Source of the DNA: Thalassospiraceae bacterium LMO-JJ14
Lineage (GTDB): Bacteria; Pseudomonadota; Alphaproteobacteria; Rhodospirillales; Casp-alpha2
DNA length: 64,000 nt
NCBI GenBank assembly: GCA_021555105.2
Contig: CP134604.1
Coordinates: 1,240,001-1,304,000 of the forward strand
Reading direction: 5' to 3'
The stretch's first letter is position 1. The number at the start of each line of letters is the position of its first letter. Below, piece after piece: positions 9,365-17,380 of this stretch. The translations under genes were made by a program, and so were the position numbers. The notes beneath the pieces were generated by a model. It did not search any database and was not told the origin of the DNA. It saw nothing but the letters and a program-made list of their open reading frames with translations.

Positions 9365-9386
9365 ATTGTTCATAATAATGAACAAT
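9365..9386. promoter_or_regulatory. Probable LysR operator: perfect 9-bp inverted repeat
   Basis: In the AT-rich gap between the divergent lysR (ATG at 9354) and azoR (ATG at 9490), ATTGTTCAT at 9365-9373 and ATGAACAAT at 9378-9386 are exact inverted copies around a 4-nt spacer AATA. The site contains T-N11-A spacing typical of LysR recognition sequences. It lies 11 bp from the lysR start, where binding would repress lysR, and about 104 bp before azoR, where it could activate. A second AT-rich stretch with ATATTCATATATTG follows at 9387-9400. The palindrome is read directly from the sequence; its use by this regulator is inferred. Confidence 0.6.
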
Positions 9387-9489
9387 ATATTCATATATTG
9401 ACCAATTGTCTCGTTTAATCGACGCGCTTATCTTCCCTCCAACGCCACGGGAAAGCCCGATGGCCATCACACAAGAGAGGACGAAAAAA

Positions 9490-10122
9490 ATGAAAACATT
9501 GCTCGTTATGGATACCAGCCCGCGTCAGGACGCCGCATCACGGCAGTTGACCAACCGGTTCATTGATAAAATGAACGCCAGCTTTCCGGATGCCCGGATC
9601 ATCCACCGAGACATCGGCGCCAACCCGCCCGTGCACATCGACGATGAACTGATCGACGCGCTCCGGCGTGAACCGGAAACGCTGAGCGCACGCCAGCAGG
9701 CCGCGCGTGCCGCATCTGATCAGATGATTGCCGAGATGCGGGATGCGGACGCCATCGTCATCGGTGCGCCGATGCACAACTTCACCATCACCGGTGCGCT
9801 GAGAACCTGGATCGACCACATTGCACGGCCGGGCAAGACGTTCGGATACGATCCGGATACCGGCCCCAAAGGGCTTCTGGACGACAAGCCGGTGTTCGTG
9901 CTGTCGACGCGCGGCGGCAAATACGGCGACGGCGACCCGGAAAACCCGAATCCCGCCGATTTCCAGAGTGGCTATCTGCGTCATATCCTCGGCTTCATCG
10001 GTATTGAAGACGTCCGCATCATTGCCGCCAACGGCATGGATATGGGGCCGGAACCCCGCGCCGAGGGCCTTGCAGAAGCCAGCAATAAAATCGATGCCGC
10101 AGTCGCGGCGCTTGCGGCCTAG
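9490..10122 (+). CDS. azoR: FMN-dependent NADH-azoreductase
   Basis: A 210-residue flavodoxin-like oxidoreductase of the AzoR family. It starts MKTLLVMDTSPRQDAASRQL, where the S-P-R-x-x-x-S loop binds FMN phosphate. IVIGAPMHNFTITGALRTWI at about residues 90-110 and VFVLSTRGGKYGDG at about 138 are the other FMN-contacting segments. The enzyme reduces quinones and azo compounds using NADH. ATG 9490 is preferred over upstream in-frame starts because homologues begin at MK-x-L and GAGAGGA precedes it at 9475-9481. It is followed after 21 bp by the pirin gene and faces the LysR gene, suggesting a LysR-controlled electrophile or quinone response. Confidence 0.92.
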   Translation: MKTLLVMDTSPRQDAASRQLTNRFIDKMNASFPDARIIHRDIGANPPVHIDDELIDALRREPETLSARQQAARAASDQMIAEMRDADAIVIGAPMHNFTITGALRTWIDHIARPGKTFGYDPDTGPKGLLDDKPVFVLSTRGGKYGDGDPENPNPADFQSGYLRHILGFIGIEDVRIIAANGMDMGPEPRAEGLAEASNKIDAAVAALAA

Positions 10123-10143
10123 GTTTGGAAGAGGAGAATTGAA

Positions 10144-10848
10144 ATGATCGACGTTACGAACTTCGAAGACCTGGGCACCTTCAAAAACGATTGGTTGAAT
10201 GCCCATTACCACTTCAGCTTTGCCGAATATCACGACCCGGCAAAGATGGGGCTGGGACCGCTTAGGGTCTGGAACGACGACACCATCAATCCGCACACGG
10301 GTTTCGATCCGCACGGTCATCGGGATATGGAGATCATCACCTATGTCCGGACCGGTGCGATCTCGCACGAAGACAGTCTCGGCAACAAGGGCCGGACCGA
10401 AGCGGGCGATGTGCAGGTGATGCATGCCGGCACCGGTATCCGTCATGCCGAGATGAACCGCGAGGATGATGAAACCACGCTGTTCCAGATATGGATCCAG
10501 CCGGACAAGGCCGGGCACGAACCGGGCTGGGACGCGCGGCAGTTCCCGAAGGACCCCGTCGCAGGCTCGCTGCCGGCGCTGGCATCGGGTCGTGCGCATC
10601 ACCCGGACGCCATGCGCATCCATCAGGATGCCGCCGTGCATGGCGGGCGTATCCGTGCCGGCGACGCCGTGCACCATGAACTGGGCGAAGGCCGCGCGGC
10701 TTATCTCGTCGTCAGCGAGGGTGCGGTCGAAGTCAACGGCACCTTCGTCGACACCCGCGCCGGGGCGACGATCAAGGACGAGACGACCCTTGAAATCAAA
10801 GCGCTCGAAGACGCGGAAATTGTCCTCGTTGATGTCGCGCTAAGCTGA
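10144..10848 (+). CDS. Pirin family protein (bicupin)
   Basis: A 234-residue pirin. The N-terminal cupin has the metal-binding pattern in HTGFDPHGHRDMEIITYV (about residues 53-70), with two histidines, then HEDSLGNKG and VMHAGTGIRHAE with further histidine and glutamate ligands. A second, degenerate cupin lies at about residues 150-230 (GGRIRAGDAVHHELGEGRAA). Bacterial pirins such as YhhW have quercetinase activity or act as redox sensors. The gene is 21 bp behind azoR with a GAGGAG ribosome binding site at 10131-10136, so the two probably form an operon under the divergent LysR protein. Confidence 0.92.
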   Translation: MIDVTNFEDLGTFKNDWLNAHYHFSFAEYHDPAKMGLGPLRVWNDDTINPHTGFDPHGHRDMEIITYVRTGAISHEDSLGNKGRTEAGDVQVMHAGTGIRHAEMNREDDETTLFQIWIQPDKAGHEPGWDARQFPKDPVAGSLPALASGRAHHPDAMRIHQDAAVHGGRIRAGDAVHHELGEGRAAYLVVSEGAVEVNGTFVDTRAGATIKDETTLEIKALEDAEIVLVDVALS

Positions 10849-10855
10849 CCGGAGG

Positions 10856-11281
10856 TCAGGCCCCGCCGCTTTCGCCGGCGGGTTGGCCATCGTGTGTGTA
10901 TTTGGCGGCGACGGCCTCGATCTCGACGGTCCAGTCCGGATCGGCAAGGCCTGAGACGATCAGCAACGTCGACGCCGTCAGATGCCCGTTCAGATGCCGG
11001 TCGCGGACTTGCCGGTACAGGCCGACATCTTCCGGCCTGGTCAGATAGGCCGTGACCTTGACGATATTGCCGATCCCCATGCCCGCATGTTGAAGCACCG
11101 CGATGATCCGCTGCCAGCAAACGTCCATCTGTTGGGCGCTGTCACCGGCAAGGGCACCGTCGGGGTGGGTGCCGACCTGACCGGATATATGCAGCCACGA
11201 TGTCGCGTCGTCGGCACGGACACCGTGCGTATAGGCGGATGACGGCGGGGCGACGCCCGGCGGATTGTGAATGGATTGCAT
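10856..11281 (-). CDS. RidA family protein (YjgF/YER057c/UK114)
   Basis: A 141-residue protein of the RidA superfamily. SWLHISGQVGTHPDGALAGD at about residues 30-49 matches the conserved substrate-pocket segment, and VKVTAYLTRPEDVGLYRQVR at about 84 and ASTLLIVSGLADPDWTVEIE at about 112 follow the family. The key arginine near position 105 in archetypal RidA (R-P-A-R-S/T) is not seen here; the equivalent region reads HLTASTLLIVSGLADP. It may therefore belong to a Rid subgroup lacking enamine/imine deaminase activity. The gene is convergent with pirin (7 bp apart), and GGGAGA lies upstream of its ATG. Confidence 0.87.
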   Translation of the reverse strand: MQSIHNPPGVAPPSSAYTHGVRADDATSWLHISGQVGTHPDGALAGDSAQQMDVCWQRIIAVLQHAGMGIGNIVKVTAYLTRPEDVGLYRQVRDRHLNGHLTASTLLIVSGLADPDWTVEIEAVAAKYTHDGQPAGESGGA

Positions 11282-11387
11282 ATCGAAGTCTCCCGAAAAG
11301 TCTTGGTGGACAGGCGCGAAAGATACGCGATCATAGTGCCGGAACTGCGGCCCGCTGTCATCGGCCGCGGCAGGGGAGGAGACAAGA

Positions 11388-12368
11388 ATGCCCGAGATCA
11401 GTCTGGCCTGCTGGGATTATGACCGGGCGCTGCCGATACTGGACGGACGCATCGGCGTCGCCGGTTATCGCCTCAAGACCGAGACGGCACCGCCCGGCAA
11501 ACTGTTTCCGCTGGCGGTCGGCGACGCGCCATACGATGTCACGGAGTTGTCGTTTGCCAGTTATGTCATTCAGGTTTCCCGCGGCACCTGCAAGTACATC
11601 GGCATCCCGGTATTTCTGTCCCGAGCCTTCCGGCACGGCGCGATCTATGTCAGATCGGATCGCGGTATCCGCACGCCTGAAGATCTCGAAGGCCGTGTCG
11701 TCGGCGTGCCTGAATATGCGATGACGCTGGCGGTCTGGGTGCGCGGGTTTCTTGTCGACGACTTCGGGGTCGACGTTTCGGCGCTGAAATACCGGACCGG
11801 CGGGCTGAACGAACCGGGCAGGGTTGAGCGGTTGAAGCTCGATCTGCCGGCGGAAATCGATCTGCGGCCGTTGGGGCCTGAGAAAACCCTGAACGAGGCC
11901 CTGCTGGAAGGTGAATTGGACGCGATCATCGCGCCGGCGCCGCCCCGGGCCTTTGCCGATGGAAATCCGCTCGTTCAGCGGCTGATAGATCCTGCTGGCC
12001 CGGCGGAGCGGGCTTACTTCGAACGCACCGGCATCTTTCCAATCATGCACATTCTCGGTGTTCGCAAGGATGTCGCGGAAACATATCCCGACTTGCCGAA
12101 AGCTTTGTTCGATGCTTTCGAAGATGCACGGAAGCTTGCCATGGCGCGGGTCAAAGCAGTTGCCGAAGCCTCAGCCAACCGCGACATGTCGCCCTGGTAT
12201 GCCGAAGCCTATGAACAGGCGGTCGCCACTATGGGCAAGGATTTCTGGACCTATGGTGTGGGCGGCAACGAGGCGGCGCTGGACGCTTTCTGCCGCTATA
12301 TTCACCAGCAGCACCTGAGCGCGCGGCAAACCCCGATCAGGGAACTTTTTCATCCTGAAACCCTGTAA
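11388..12368 (+). CDS. ABC-type substrate-binding protein, 4,5-dihydroxyphthalate decarboxylase-like
   Basis: A 326-residue protein with a type II periplasmic-binding fold. Its opening (SLACWDYDRALPILDGRI), FDVTELSF-like segment PYDVTELSFASYVIQVSRGT and GRVVGVPEYAMTLAVWVRG match proteins annotated as 4,5-dihydroxyphthalate decarboxylase or ABC substrate-binding protein. There is no signal peptide, and no permease or ATPase gene lies nearby, which favours a cytosolic decarboxylase or binding role over transport. The start is secured by GGGGAGGAG just before the ATG at 11388. The substrate cannot be read from the sequence. It is divergent from ridA by 106 bp and followed by a noncoding gap holding the sigma-54 promoter. 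Confidence 0.75.
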   Translation: MPEISLACWDYDRALPILDGRIGVAGYRLKTETAPPGKLFPLAVGDAPYDVTELSFASYVIQVSRGTCKYIGIPVFLSRAFRHGAIYVRSDRGIRTPEDLEGRVVGVPEYAMTLAVWVRGFLVDDFGVDVSALKYRTGGLNEPGRVERLKLDLPAEIDLRPLGPEKTLNEALLEGELDAIIAPAPPRAFADGNPLVQRLIDPAGPAERAYFERTGIFPIMHILGVRKDVAETYPDLPKALFDAFEDARKLAMARVKAVAEASANRDMSPWYAEAYEQAVATMGKDFWTYGVGGNEAALDAFCRYIHQQHLSARQTPIRELFHPETL

Positions 12369-12488
12369 GGCCGGGCATTTTGCCGTTCGGGGGGCAAAAC
12401 CTGCCGTATGCACGTGCGTATTCGACGATATGCGGTAATTATTGCAACAGATTCCAATATAACGCATTGAAATAAAACAAATTATAAA

Positions 12489-12506
12489 TTGGCACGCCCG
12501 TTGCTT
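12489..12506 (+). promoter_or_regulatory. Sigma-54 (RpoN) promoter of flgG
   Basis: TTGGCACGCCCGTTGCTT matches the RpoN consensus TGGCAC-N5-TTGC(A/T) at every conserved position. The GG at 12491-12492 and the GC at 12503-12504 lie 12 bp apart, as -24/-12 elements require. The start site would fall near 12516, about 76 nt before the flgG ATG at 12592. Flagellar hook-basal-body genes of alphaproteobacteria are commonly sigma-54 dependent, which supports the assignment. The 222-bp gap from 12369 to 12591 contains nothing else that I recognise; an enhancer-binding (FlbD/FleQ-type) site was not identified. Confidence 0.85.
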
Positions 12507-12591
12507 ATTAAATCTTGAGAAGATCGCTCAGAAGAGCGGTTCGGGACGAAAAGCACGGCCAAAAAGGTCGGCAGATATAAGGAACGGGATA

Positions 12592-13374
12592 ATGGATGCT
12601 TTACGCATTGGCGCCTCCGGTATGATGGCGCAGCAACGAAACGTCGAGGTTGTCGCCAACAACCTCGCCAATATGAATACAACCGGTTATCAGCGGCGGC
12701 GGACGGAATTCCACGATCTGATCTACAAGAACAGTGCACGGCCGGACGAAGTCGGCTCGCGCGCCGGCGACAAAGTGCCGGGCGGCGTTCAGTCGGGCCT
12801 CGGTGTCGATCTGATGTCTGTCTATCGGGTAACCGAGCAGGGCAGCCTGAAAGCCACGGACAATACCTTGGATCTTGCGATTCAGGGTAAGGGGTATTTT
12901 CAGGTGCAGCTACCGAATGGTGAAACCGCCTATACCCGCGATGGTACGTTCCAGTTGGACAGCGGGGGTCAGATGGTGACGCAGGACGGGTTTCTTGTGC
13001 TGCCGGGTATTTCCGTGCCGGTCGATGCGATTGATGTATCCATCAATGCCGCCGGCGAGGTTCTGGTCAAACAGGACGGTGCGGATTTGCCGAGTAATGT
13101 CGGTGCGATCGAGCTTGCGATCTTTCCGAACGAAGGCGGCCTGCGTGCCGAGGGGAATAACCTGTATACGGAAACGGCAGCTTCTGGGGCGGCGTCGGCC
13201 GTTACCGCGGGTCAAAACGGTTCCGGTGCAGTCCTTCAGGGCTTCATTGAGGTTTCCAACGTGAATGCGGTTGAAGAAATAGCCGAAATGATCCGCGCAC
13301 AACGCGCTTACGACATGAATTCAAAGGTCATCCAGACGGCGGACCAGATGATGGCACCGTCCAGCGGCCGATAA
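12592..13374 (+). CDS. flgG: Flagellar basal-body rod protein FlgG (orphan locus)
   Basis: A 260-residue distal-rod protein. The N-terminal rod signature is MDALRIGASGMMAQQRN, then VVANNLANMNTTGYQRRRTE. A central D1-like segment reads NTLDLAIQGKGYFQVQLPNG, and the C-terminal motif is VNAVEEIAEMIRAQRAYDMN, the helix that packs with the N-terminus in the rod. Length agrees with FlgG (about 260) rather than FlgF (about 245). It stands alone between a sigma-54 promoter and a strong terminator, with no flgF, flgA or flgH beside it. It is therefore either an extra FlgG paralogue or the only copy displaced from the operon. AGGAACGGGATA precedes the ATG. Confidence 0.9.
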   Translation: MDALRIGASGMMAQQRNVEVVANNLANMNTTGYQRRRTEFHDLIYKNSARPDEVGSRAGDKVPGGVQSGLGVDLMSVYRVTEQGSLKATDNTLDLAIQGKGYFQVQLPNGETAYTRDGTFQLDSGGQMVTQDGFLVLPGISVPVDAIDVSINAAGEVLVKQDGADLPSNVGAIELAIFPNEGGLRAEGNNLYTETAASGAASAVTAGQNGSGAVLQGFIEVSNVNAVEEIAEMIRAQRAYDMNSKVIQTADQMMAPSSGR

Positions 13375-13404
13375 AGAATAGGGTTTCTCCACGTCCCACA
13401 AACT

Positions 13405-13434
13405 GGGCCGGCGATTTCGCCGGCCTTTTTCTTT
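13405..13434 (+). terminator. Rho-independent terminator after flgG
   Basis: A perfect 8-bp stem, GGCCGGCG at 13406-13413 paired with CGCCGGCC at 13418-13425, encloses the loop ATTT. It is followed by TTTTTCTTTT. It lies 31 bp after the flgG stop and just before the stop of the convergent dacB gene, closing a single-gene transcription unit. Confidence 0.88.
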
Positions 13435-14850
13435 TCAGTAATTTCTTATCCAGCGTGAGATCAGGGCGGCTTCGAAATTGTCCGAACGGTCTCGCCAGCT
13501 TGTAGAGGCCGACCGTGAGCGGGCTCCGAATCGCGCAGGGTCGTTTTCCAACCGGTCACGCAGCACCGGATCATGAACGAACAAAGCGAAGATCAGGCGT
13601 TTCCCGGACCTGGCATCGAGATATCCGGCAAGCCCTTTGATGTAGCGCATGGTGCCGCTTTTTGCCCAGATGCGCAGTGCGGTGTCCGGATCGCGAAAAC
13701 GGCCACGCAAGGTGTTGCGGGCGCCGCTCGGTGTCAGCAGGCTGTCGAACCGCCAGCCGTCGAAACGGCGTTCAAGCGCGTATTTGAGGATCAGCGTCAT
13801 CTGCCGGGGCGTCACCCGCGAAGCCGTACTGAGACCGGAATGGTTGGCCAGTGCCGTTGCGAACTTTCCGAGCCCCCCGACTTCACCCTCAAGCCAGATG
13901 CCCAGTGTATCCGCGGAGCTTTGCAAGGTTTCCGCACCGCTGCCGAGGGCTCTGGATGCGGCTAGCCCGGCAACTTCGGCGACCATATTGTTGGAATATT
14001 CAAGACCGGCGCGGGCGATTTCGATGAGCGGCTGGCTGCGTATCTGCGCCAGTGAAACGGCACCCGGTGGCGGGGGACCGGCTTCAGGGTCCGGCAATGC
14101 AATCCCTTCAGCCAAGGCAAAGCGGCGCAGCATCAGCGCGGCGAGTTTGCCGGGCGCGCGCACCGGCAGTTCTTCCTGCTCGGGGCCGGTGCCGGCGAAA
14201 GAGGGGACCAATGTCAGTGCTTCGGGGGGCGTCGTGTGGAAGGGTGGATCGGCGGCATCGCCGTTTCGTGTCAGCAGAACCCGGTTGAACTCGATATTCA
14301 GGCCGCCGAGGCCCTGATTATACGCGGCATTCAGGGGTTGTGCCGGTTCAACTTCGGCCAGCACCGGTATGGCGCTGGCATAAAGAAACCGCCCGTCCAG
14401 CCGGGTAATACCGATGTCCTTCATACGGATGGCCAAAGCCCGCAAGTCGCCGGCGGTGAGCAAGGGATCGCCATCGCCGGCAAGAACGAGATCGCCGCTC
14501 AGCACGCCCGCTTTGAGTTTGCCGCGGGCAAGCAGCTGCGTGGTGAAACGGTACGTCGGGCCCAGAATACCGAGCGCCGCGATCATCGTCGGCAGTTTCG
14601 CCGTCGATGCCGGTGGAAAACCTGCATCGGCGTTATGGGCCTCAAGGACCGCGCCGCTCGTGGCATCCATCAGCAAATAACCCCAGGCGGCTTCGCGCAG
14701 ACCCAGCGCCTGAGCGGCCTCGGGTTCGCGCATTTCGGACAAGGTCCGCACAGAAGGCGTCGGTTCTTCCGACATCGGCGGTGGCGGCACTGCACATGAC
14801 CCGAGGAAAGAAAGCGCCAGAAGAACGAGCAGGGATTTCAATGAATACAT
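13435..14850 (-). CDS. dacB: D-alanyl-D-alanine carboxypeptidase/endopeptidase, PBP4 type, lipoprotein
   Basis: A 471-residue class C penicillin-binding protein. The three active-site motifs are visible: SxxK as STAK in FPPASTAKLPTM, SxN as SNN in LEYSNNMVAEVAG, and KTG-type KSG in RIWAKSGTMRYIKG. Between motifs 1 and 2 lies the large insertion typical of PBP4/DacB. The N-terminus (MYSLKSLLVLLALSFLGSC) is a signal peptide with a lipobox ending at cysteine 19, so the protein is probably a lipoprotein, unlike soluble E. coli DacB. The ATG at 14850 is chosen because it begins the signal peptide. It removes terminal D-Ala or cleaves peptide cross-links of peptidoglycan in the periplasm. Confidence 0.9.
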   Translation of the reverse strand: MYSLKSLLVLLALSFLGSCAVPPPPMSEEPTPSVRTLSEMREPEAAQALGLREAAWGYLLMDATSGAVLEAHNADAGFPPASTAKLPTMIAALGILGPTYRFTTQLLARGKLKAGVLSGDLVLAGDGDPLLTAGDLRALAIRMKDIGITRLDGRFLYASAIPVLAEVEPAQPLNAAYNQGLGGLNIEFNRVLLTRNGDAADPPFHTTPPEALTLVPSFAGTGPEQEELPVRAPGKLAALMLRRFALAEGIALPDPEAGPPPPGAVSLAQIRSQPLIEIARAGLEYSNNMVAEVAGLAASRALGSGAETLQSSADTLGIWLEGEVGGLGKFATALANHSGLSTASRVTPRQMTLILKYALERRFDGWRFDSLLTPSGARNTLRGRFRDPDTALRIWAKSGTMRYIKGLAGYLDARSGKRLIFALFVHDPVLRDRLENDPARFGARSRSASTSWRDRSDNFEAALISRWIRNY

Positions 14851-14898
14851 AACGACAATATAGACCGGCGCGCGGCCAGCGGCTACGGTTGGCGAAAC

Positions 14899-16122
14899 AT
14901 GAGCACAGACGCCCAAAATCCCGAGATTTCCAAGAATCTTGCCTTCGCCACCATCACCGGCGTCACCGCCGTACAGGTGATCGCCACGATGGCGATGCTG
15001 ATTCCGGCCGCCGTCGCACCGGAGATCGCCAGGACCCTGGATTTGCCGGTATCCATGATCGGTTTCCAGATTTCACTGGCATATGTGGGCGCAACCCTGA
15101 TGTCGTTGGCCGCTGGGCTGGTGCAGCGCCGTTTGGGCGCGGTCCGGGCGAACCAGGTCGCTGCCTTTGTTATTATGGCATCGCTGTCGGTTATTGCGAT
15201 TCCGCATGTCGCCATGCTTGGTATGGGAACGGTCGGGCTCGGTGTGGCTTACGGATTAACCAACCCGGCGGCAGCGCACTTGATGATGAAGATTGCGTCC
15301 GGTGCCAACCGAAACCTGATTTTTTCCATCAAGCAGACAGGACAGCCGCTTGGCGGTGTCGTCGCCGGGCTGGTTGCGCCGCCGATCGCGGTCGCTTTCG
15401 GCTGGCAGTGGTCGTTGCTGGCGGGGGCCGGTCTTGCATTTGTGGTCATGTTGTCGATTCAGCCGTTACGGACATTGCTGGATGGGGACCGAGACCCCCG
15501 GACAAAATTCCGGGGTGCGGTGTTTCGCGATCTCGGCCTCGTGCTGCGCAATCGGAACCTGCGTTTACTTGCTTTGCTCGGGCTTTGTCTGGCGGCGGTC
15601 CAGCTTGCGCTGATGGGGTTTGCCGTTGCGATGCTGGCGGATGAAATTGAGCTTGATCTGGTAACGGCCGGTGTCGGGTTGGCCGTAATTCAAATCGCCG
15701 GCGTGATCGGCCGGATCGGCTGGGGGGCGGTTGCGGACCGGACGCACAATGCCAGATACACGCTGATTGCGACGCAGCTTCTTTCCATCGTCGCGGCATT
15801 ACTGACGGCCATGCTGGCACCCGGCATGCCGATCTGGGTGATCTTTGCCGTGCTGTTTCTGTTCGGGTTTTCGGCGGTCGGATGGAATGGCGTGTTCATG
15901 GCGGAAGTCGCCCGGATGGCACCGGAGGGCAGGATCGGCAGTGCAACCGGCGGCGTATTGGTGCCGGTTTTTATCGGCGTCATGATCGGCCCGGTCCTGT
16001 TCACCGGCATCCACGAGGTGCTGGGTCTGTATACCGTTTCATTCGCCGCTGTTTCTGTTCTGACGGTGATCGGGATATTACCGATGATGGTGATCGGGCG
16101 CACTGCGCGAAAAATACCCTAA
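14899..16122 (+). CDS. MFS transporter
   Basis: A 407-residue major facilitator with about 12 hydrophobic helices, for example VTAVQVIATMAMLIPAAVAP, GIAVIPHV-type TM4 and the C-terminal VLTVIGILPMMVIG. The loop between TM2 and TM3 has AAGLVQRRLGAVRANQVAAF, a degenerate form of the family's G-x3-D-R/K motif. It resembles the NarK/CynX-like branch. No specific substrate residues are recognisable. It is divergent from dacB by 48 bp and not obviously linked to the following gene. Confidence 0.85.
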   Translation: MSTDAQNPEISKNLAFATITGVTAVQVIATMAMLIPAAVAPEIARTLDLPVSMIGFQISLAYVGATLMSLAAGLVQRRLGAVRANQVAAFVIMASLSVIAIPHVAMLGMGTVGLGVAYGLTNPAAAHLMMKIASGANRNLIFSIKQTGQPLGGVVAGLVAPPIAVAFGWQWSLLAGAGLAFVVMLSIQPLRTLLDGDRDPRTKFRGAVFRDLGLVLRNRNLRLLALLGLCLAAVQLALMGFAVAMLADEIELDLVTAGVGLAVIQIAGVIGRIGWGAVADRTHNARYTLIATQLLSIVAALLTAMLAPGMPIWVIFAVLFLFGFSAVGWNGVFMAEVARMAPEGRIGSATGGVLVPVFIGVMIGPVLFTGIHEVLGLYTVSFAAVSVLTVIGILPMMVIGRTARKIP

Positions 16123-16173
16123 CCCTATACCCAATTCAGCATTTGCCCATTAGTATCGGGTCAGGAGAACGCC

Positions 16174-16539
16174 ATGCCTTATGCTTACCGCGACGAGAAC
16201 GGGAATATCCTTGCCGTATATGAACAGCCCGTCGAGGGCTGTGACGAGGTAGCGCCCGACGATCCGGCATTGAAAGCATTCATTCAAAAGAACCTTCCCA
16301 CGGCTGGCGTTGACGATTGGGTGCAGTCGGATTTGCAACTGGCCCGCGTGCTCGAGGATTTGATCGAAGTGCTGATCGACAAAAAGCTGATCATGTTCTC
16401 CGACTTCCCCGCCGGCGCCCAGAAAAAGCTTTTGGAACGCCGCGGTTTGCGTAAAGAATTCTCGTATGTCGAAGACCTGTTCGTCGGCGGTGAGGATTTC
16501 GAGGATTCAGACGGCAACAACTCCGGCGGACTTTTTTAG
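16174..16539 (+). CDS. Conserved hypothetical protein (family often mislabelled tryptophan synthase subunit beta-like)
   Basis: A 121-residue acidic protein starting MPYAYRDENGNILAVYEQPV, with a central SDLQLARVLEDLIEVLIDKK and AGAQKKLLERRGLRKE. It resembles a small proteobacterial family whose database name 'tryptophan synthase subunit beta-like' is misleading: it has no PLP lysine motif and is less than a third of TrpB length. No catalytic residues are recognisable. The fold is probably helical. AGGAGA precedes the ATG. The gene appears monocistronic, and its function is unknown. Confidence 0.75.
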   Translation: MPYAYRDENGNILAVYEQPVEGCDEVAPDDPALKAFIQKNLPTAGVDDWVQSDLQLARVLEDLIEVLIDKKLIMFSDFPAGAQKKLLERRGLRKEFSYVEDLFVGGEDFEDSDGNNSGGLF

Positions 16540-16549
16540 CCGGTTTCCC

Positions 16550-16789
16550 TCAGACAGACTCGGATAGCTGCGCCGAGTTCGGTTTGCGAACTCGTCCGGG
16601 CCCGGTGCGCTGATATAAATCGGCGATCATGCGGCTTGCAGTTTTTTCGAACACGAACGGCAGCACGGCATGCACCGCGCAGACCGCCGCCGCCAATAAC
16701 ATGGAAGCGGCGAAACCGGATGCCATACCCATATGCTCGAAATAGGATTCGCCGACCGAGTGCGGATGCCGTGTGAAGTGCTCAAGCAT
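16550..16789 (-). CDS. DUF6356 family small membrane protein
   Basis: A 79-residue protein: FTRHPHSVGESYFEHMGMA, then one long hydrophobic region (FAASMLLAAAVCAVHAVLPF), then a conserved-looking TASRMIADLYQRTG tail. The HP-x-S-V-G-E-x-Y-F-E-H-M start is the mark of DUF6356, an uncharacterised alphaproteobacterial family. It is convergent with the preceding gene (10 bp apart) and divergent from the Lrp gene across a 129-bp AT-rich gap. Confidence 0.75.
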   Translation of the reverse strand: MLEHFTRHPHSVGESYFEHMGMASGFAASMLLAAAVCAVHAVLPFVFEKTASRMIADLYQRTGPGRVRKPNSAQLSESV

Positions 16790-16890
16790 GAAAATCTCCG
16801 TATGCCTTAGGTTTTTCTTGAAGAGAATATACGGCGTATTTCCTGAAAGAAGTTTGCTTTTTAACTACAATATGGTCATATTTTTAGAAA

Positions 16891-16915
16891 AATATTCTAA
16901 TATAATAGGAATATT
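16891..16915. promoter_or_regulatory. Inverted repeat in front of the Lrp-family gene
   Basis: AATATTC at 16891-16897 and GAATATT at 16909-16915 are exact inverted copies, with an 11-nt spacer rich in A and T. The repeat ends 3 bp before the ATG of the Lrp-family gene at 16919 and overlaps its probable ribosome binding site AGGA at 16907-16910. Lrp proteins bind AT-rich dyads and usually autoregulate, so this is a candidate autoregulatory operator. Only the repeat itself is observed. Confidence 0.45.
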
Positions 16916-16918
16916 GAA

Positions 16919-17380
16919 ATGGATGGGTTTGATCGTAAAATTCTGGCGGTGCTTCAGGAAGATGCCTCAATGCCGGTCGCTGAAGTCGCCGATGCCATCG
17001 GCCTGTCGACGACCCCATGCTGGCGGCGCATCAAGAATATGGAAGATGCGGGGGTTATCCGGCGCCGGGTTGCGGTCCTCGACCCGGTCAAAATCAATGC
17101 CGGTGTCACGGTTTTCGTTGGCGTGAAAGCCGGGCGGCATGCGGCGGATTGGCTGGACACCTTCGCCAGTGCCGTGCAGGAGATCGACGAGGTGATGGAA
17201 GTCTACCGGCTTTCCGGAGAAATCGATTATCTGCTGAAAATTGTCGTGCCGGACATTGCGGCGTATGACGATGTTTATAAACGCCTGATTGAAAAATCCG
17301 ACTTTGCCGACGTCAGCTCGTTCTTCGCGATGGAGGAGGTCAAGTCGACGACGGCTTTGCCGTTGGGGTATCTGAGCTAG
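16919..17380 (+). CDS. Lrp/AsnC-family transcriptional regulator
   Basis: A 153-residue regulator. The N-terminal helix-turn-helix (residues about 1-60) reads MDGFDRKILAVLQEDASMPV, then LSTTPCWRRIKNMEDAGVIR. The C-terminal RAM/effector domain (about 65-150) contains EVMEVYRLSGEIDYLLKIVV, in which G-x-x-D-Y-L-L is the canonical ligand-domain motif. Proteins of this type sense amino acids and often control transport or catabolic genes. The neighbours give no clear target. A candidate AT-rich operator overlaps the translation start. The stop overlaps the VOC stop on the opposite strand by 4 bp. Confidence 0.93.
   Translation: MDGFDRKILAVLQEDASMPVAEVADAIGLSTTPCWRRIKNMEDAGVIRRRVAVLDPVKINAGVTVFVGVKAGRHAADWLDTFASAVQEIDEVMEVYRLSGEIDYLLKIVVPDIAAYDDVYKRLIEKSDFADVSSFFAMEEVKSTTALPLGYLS

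Noticed and set aside
16174-16539. Calling this gene tryptophan synthase beta
   Set aside because: Database names of this type exist, but the 121-residue protein has no PLP-binding lysine motif and is far too short.
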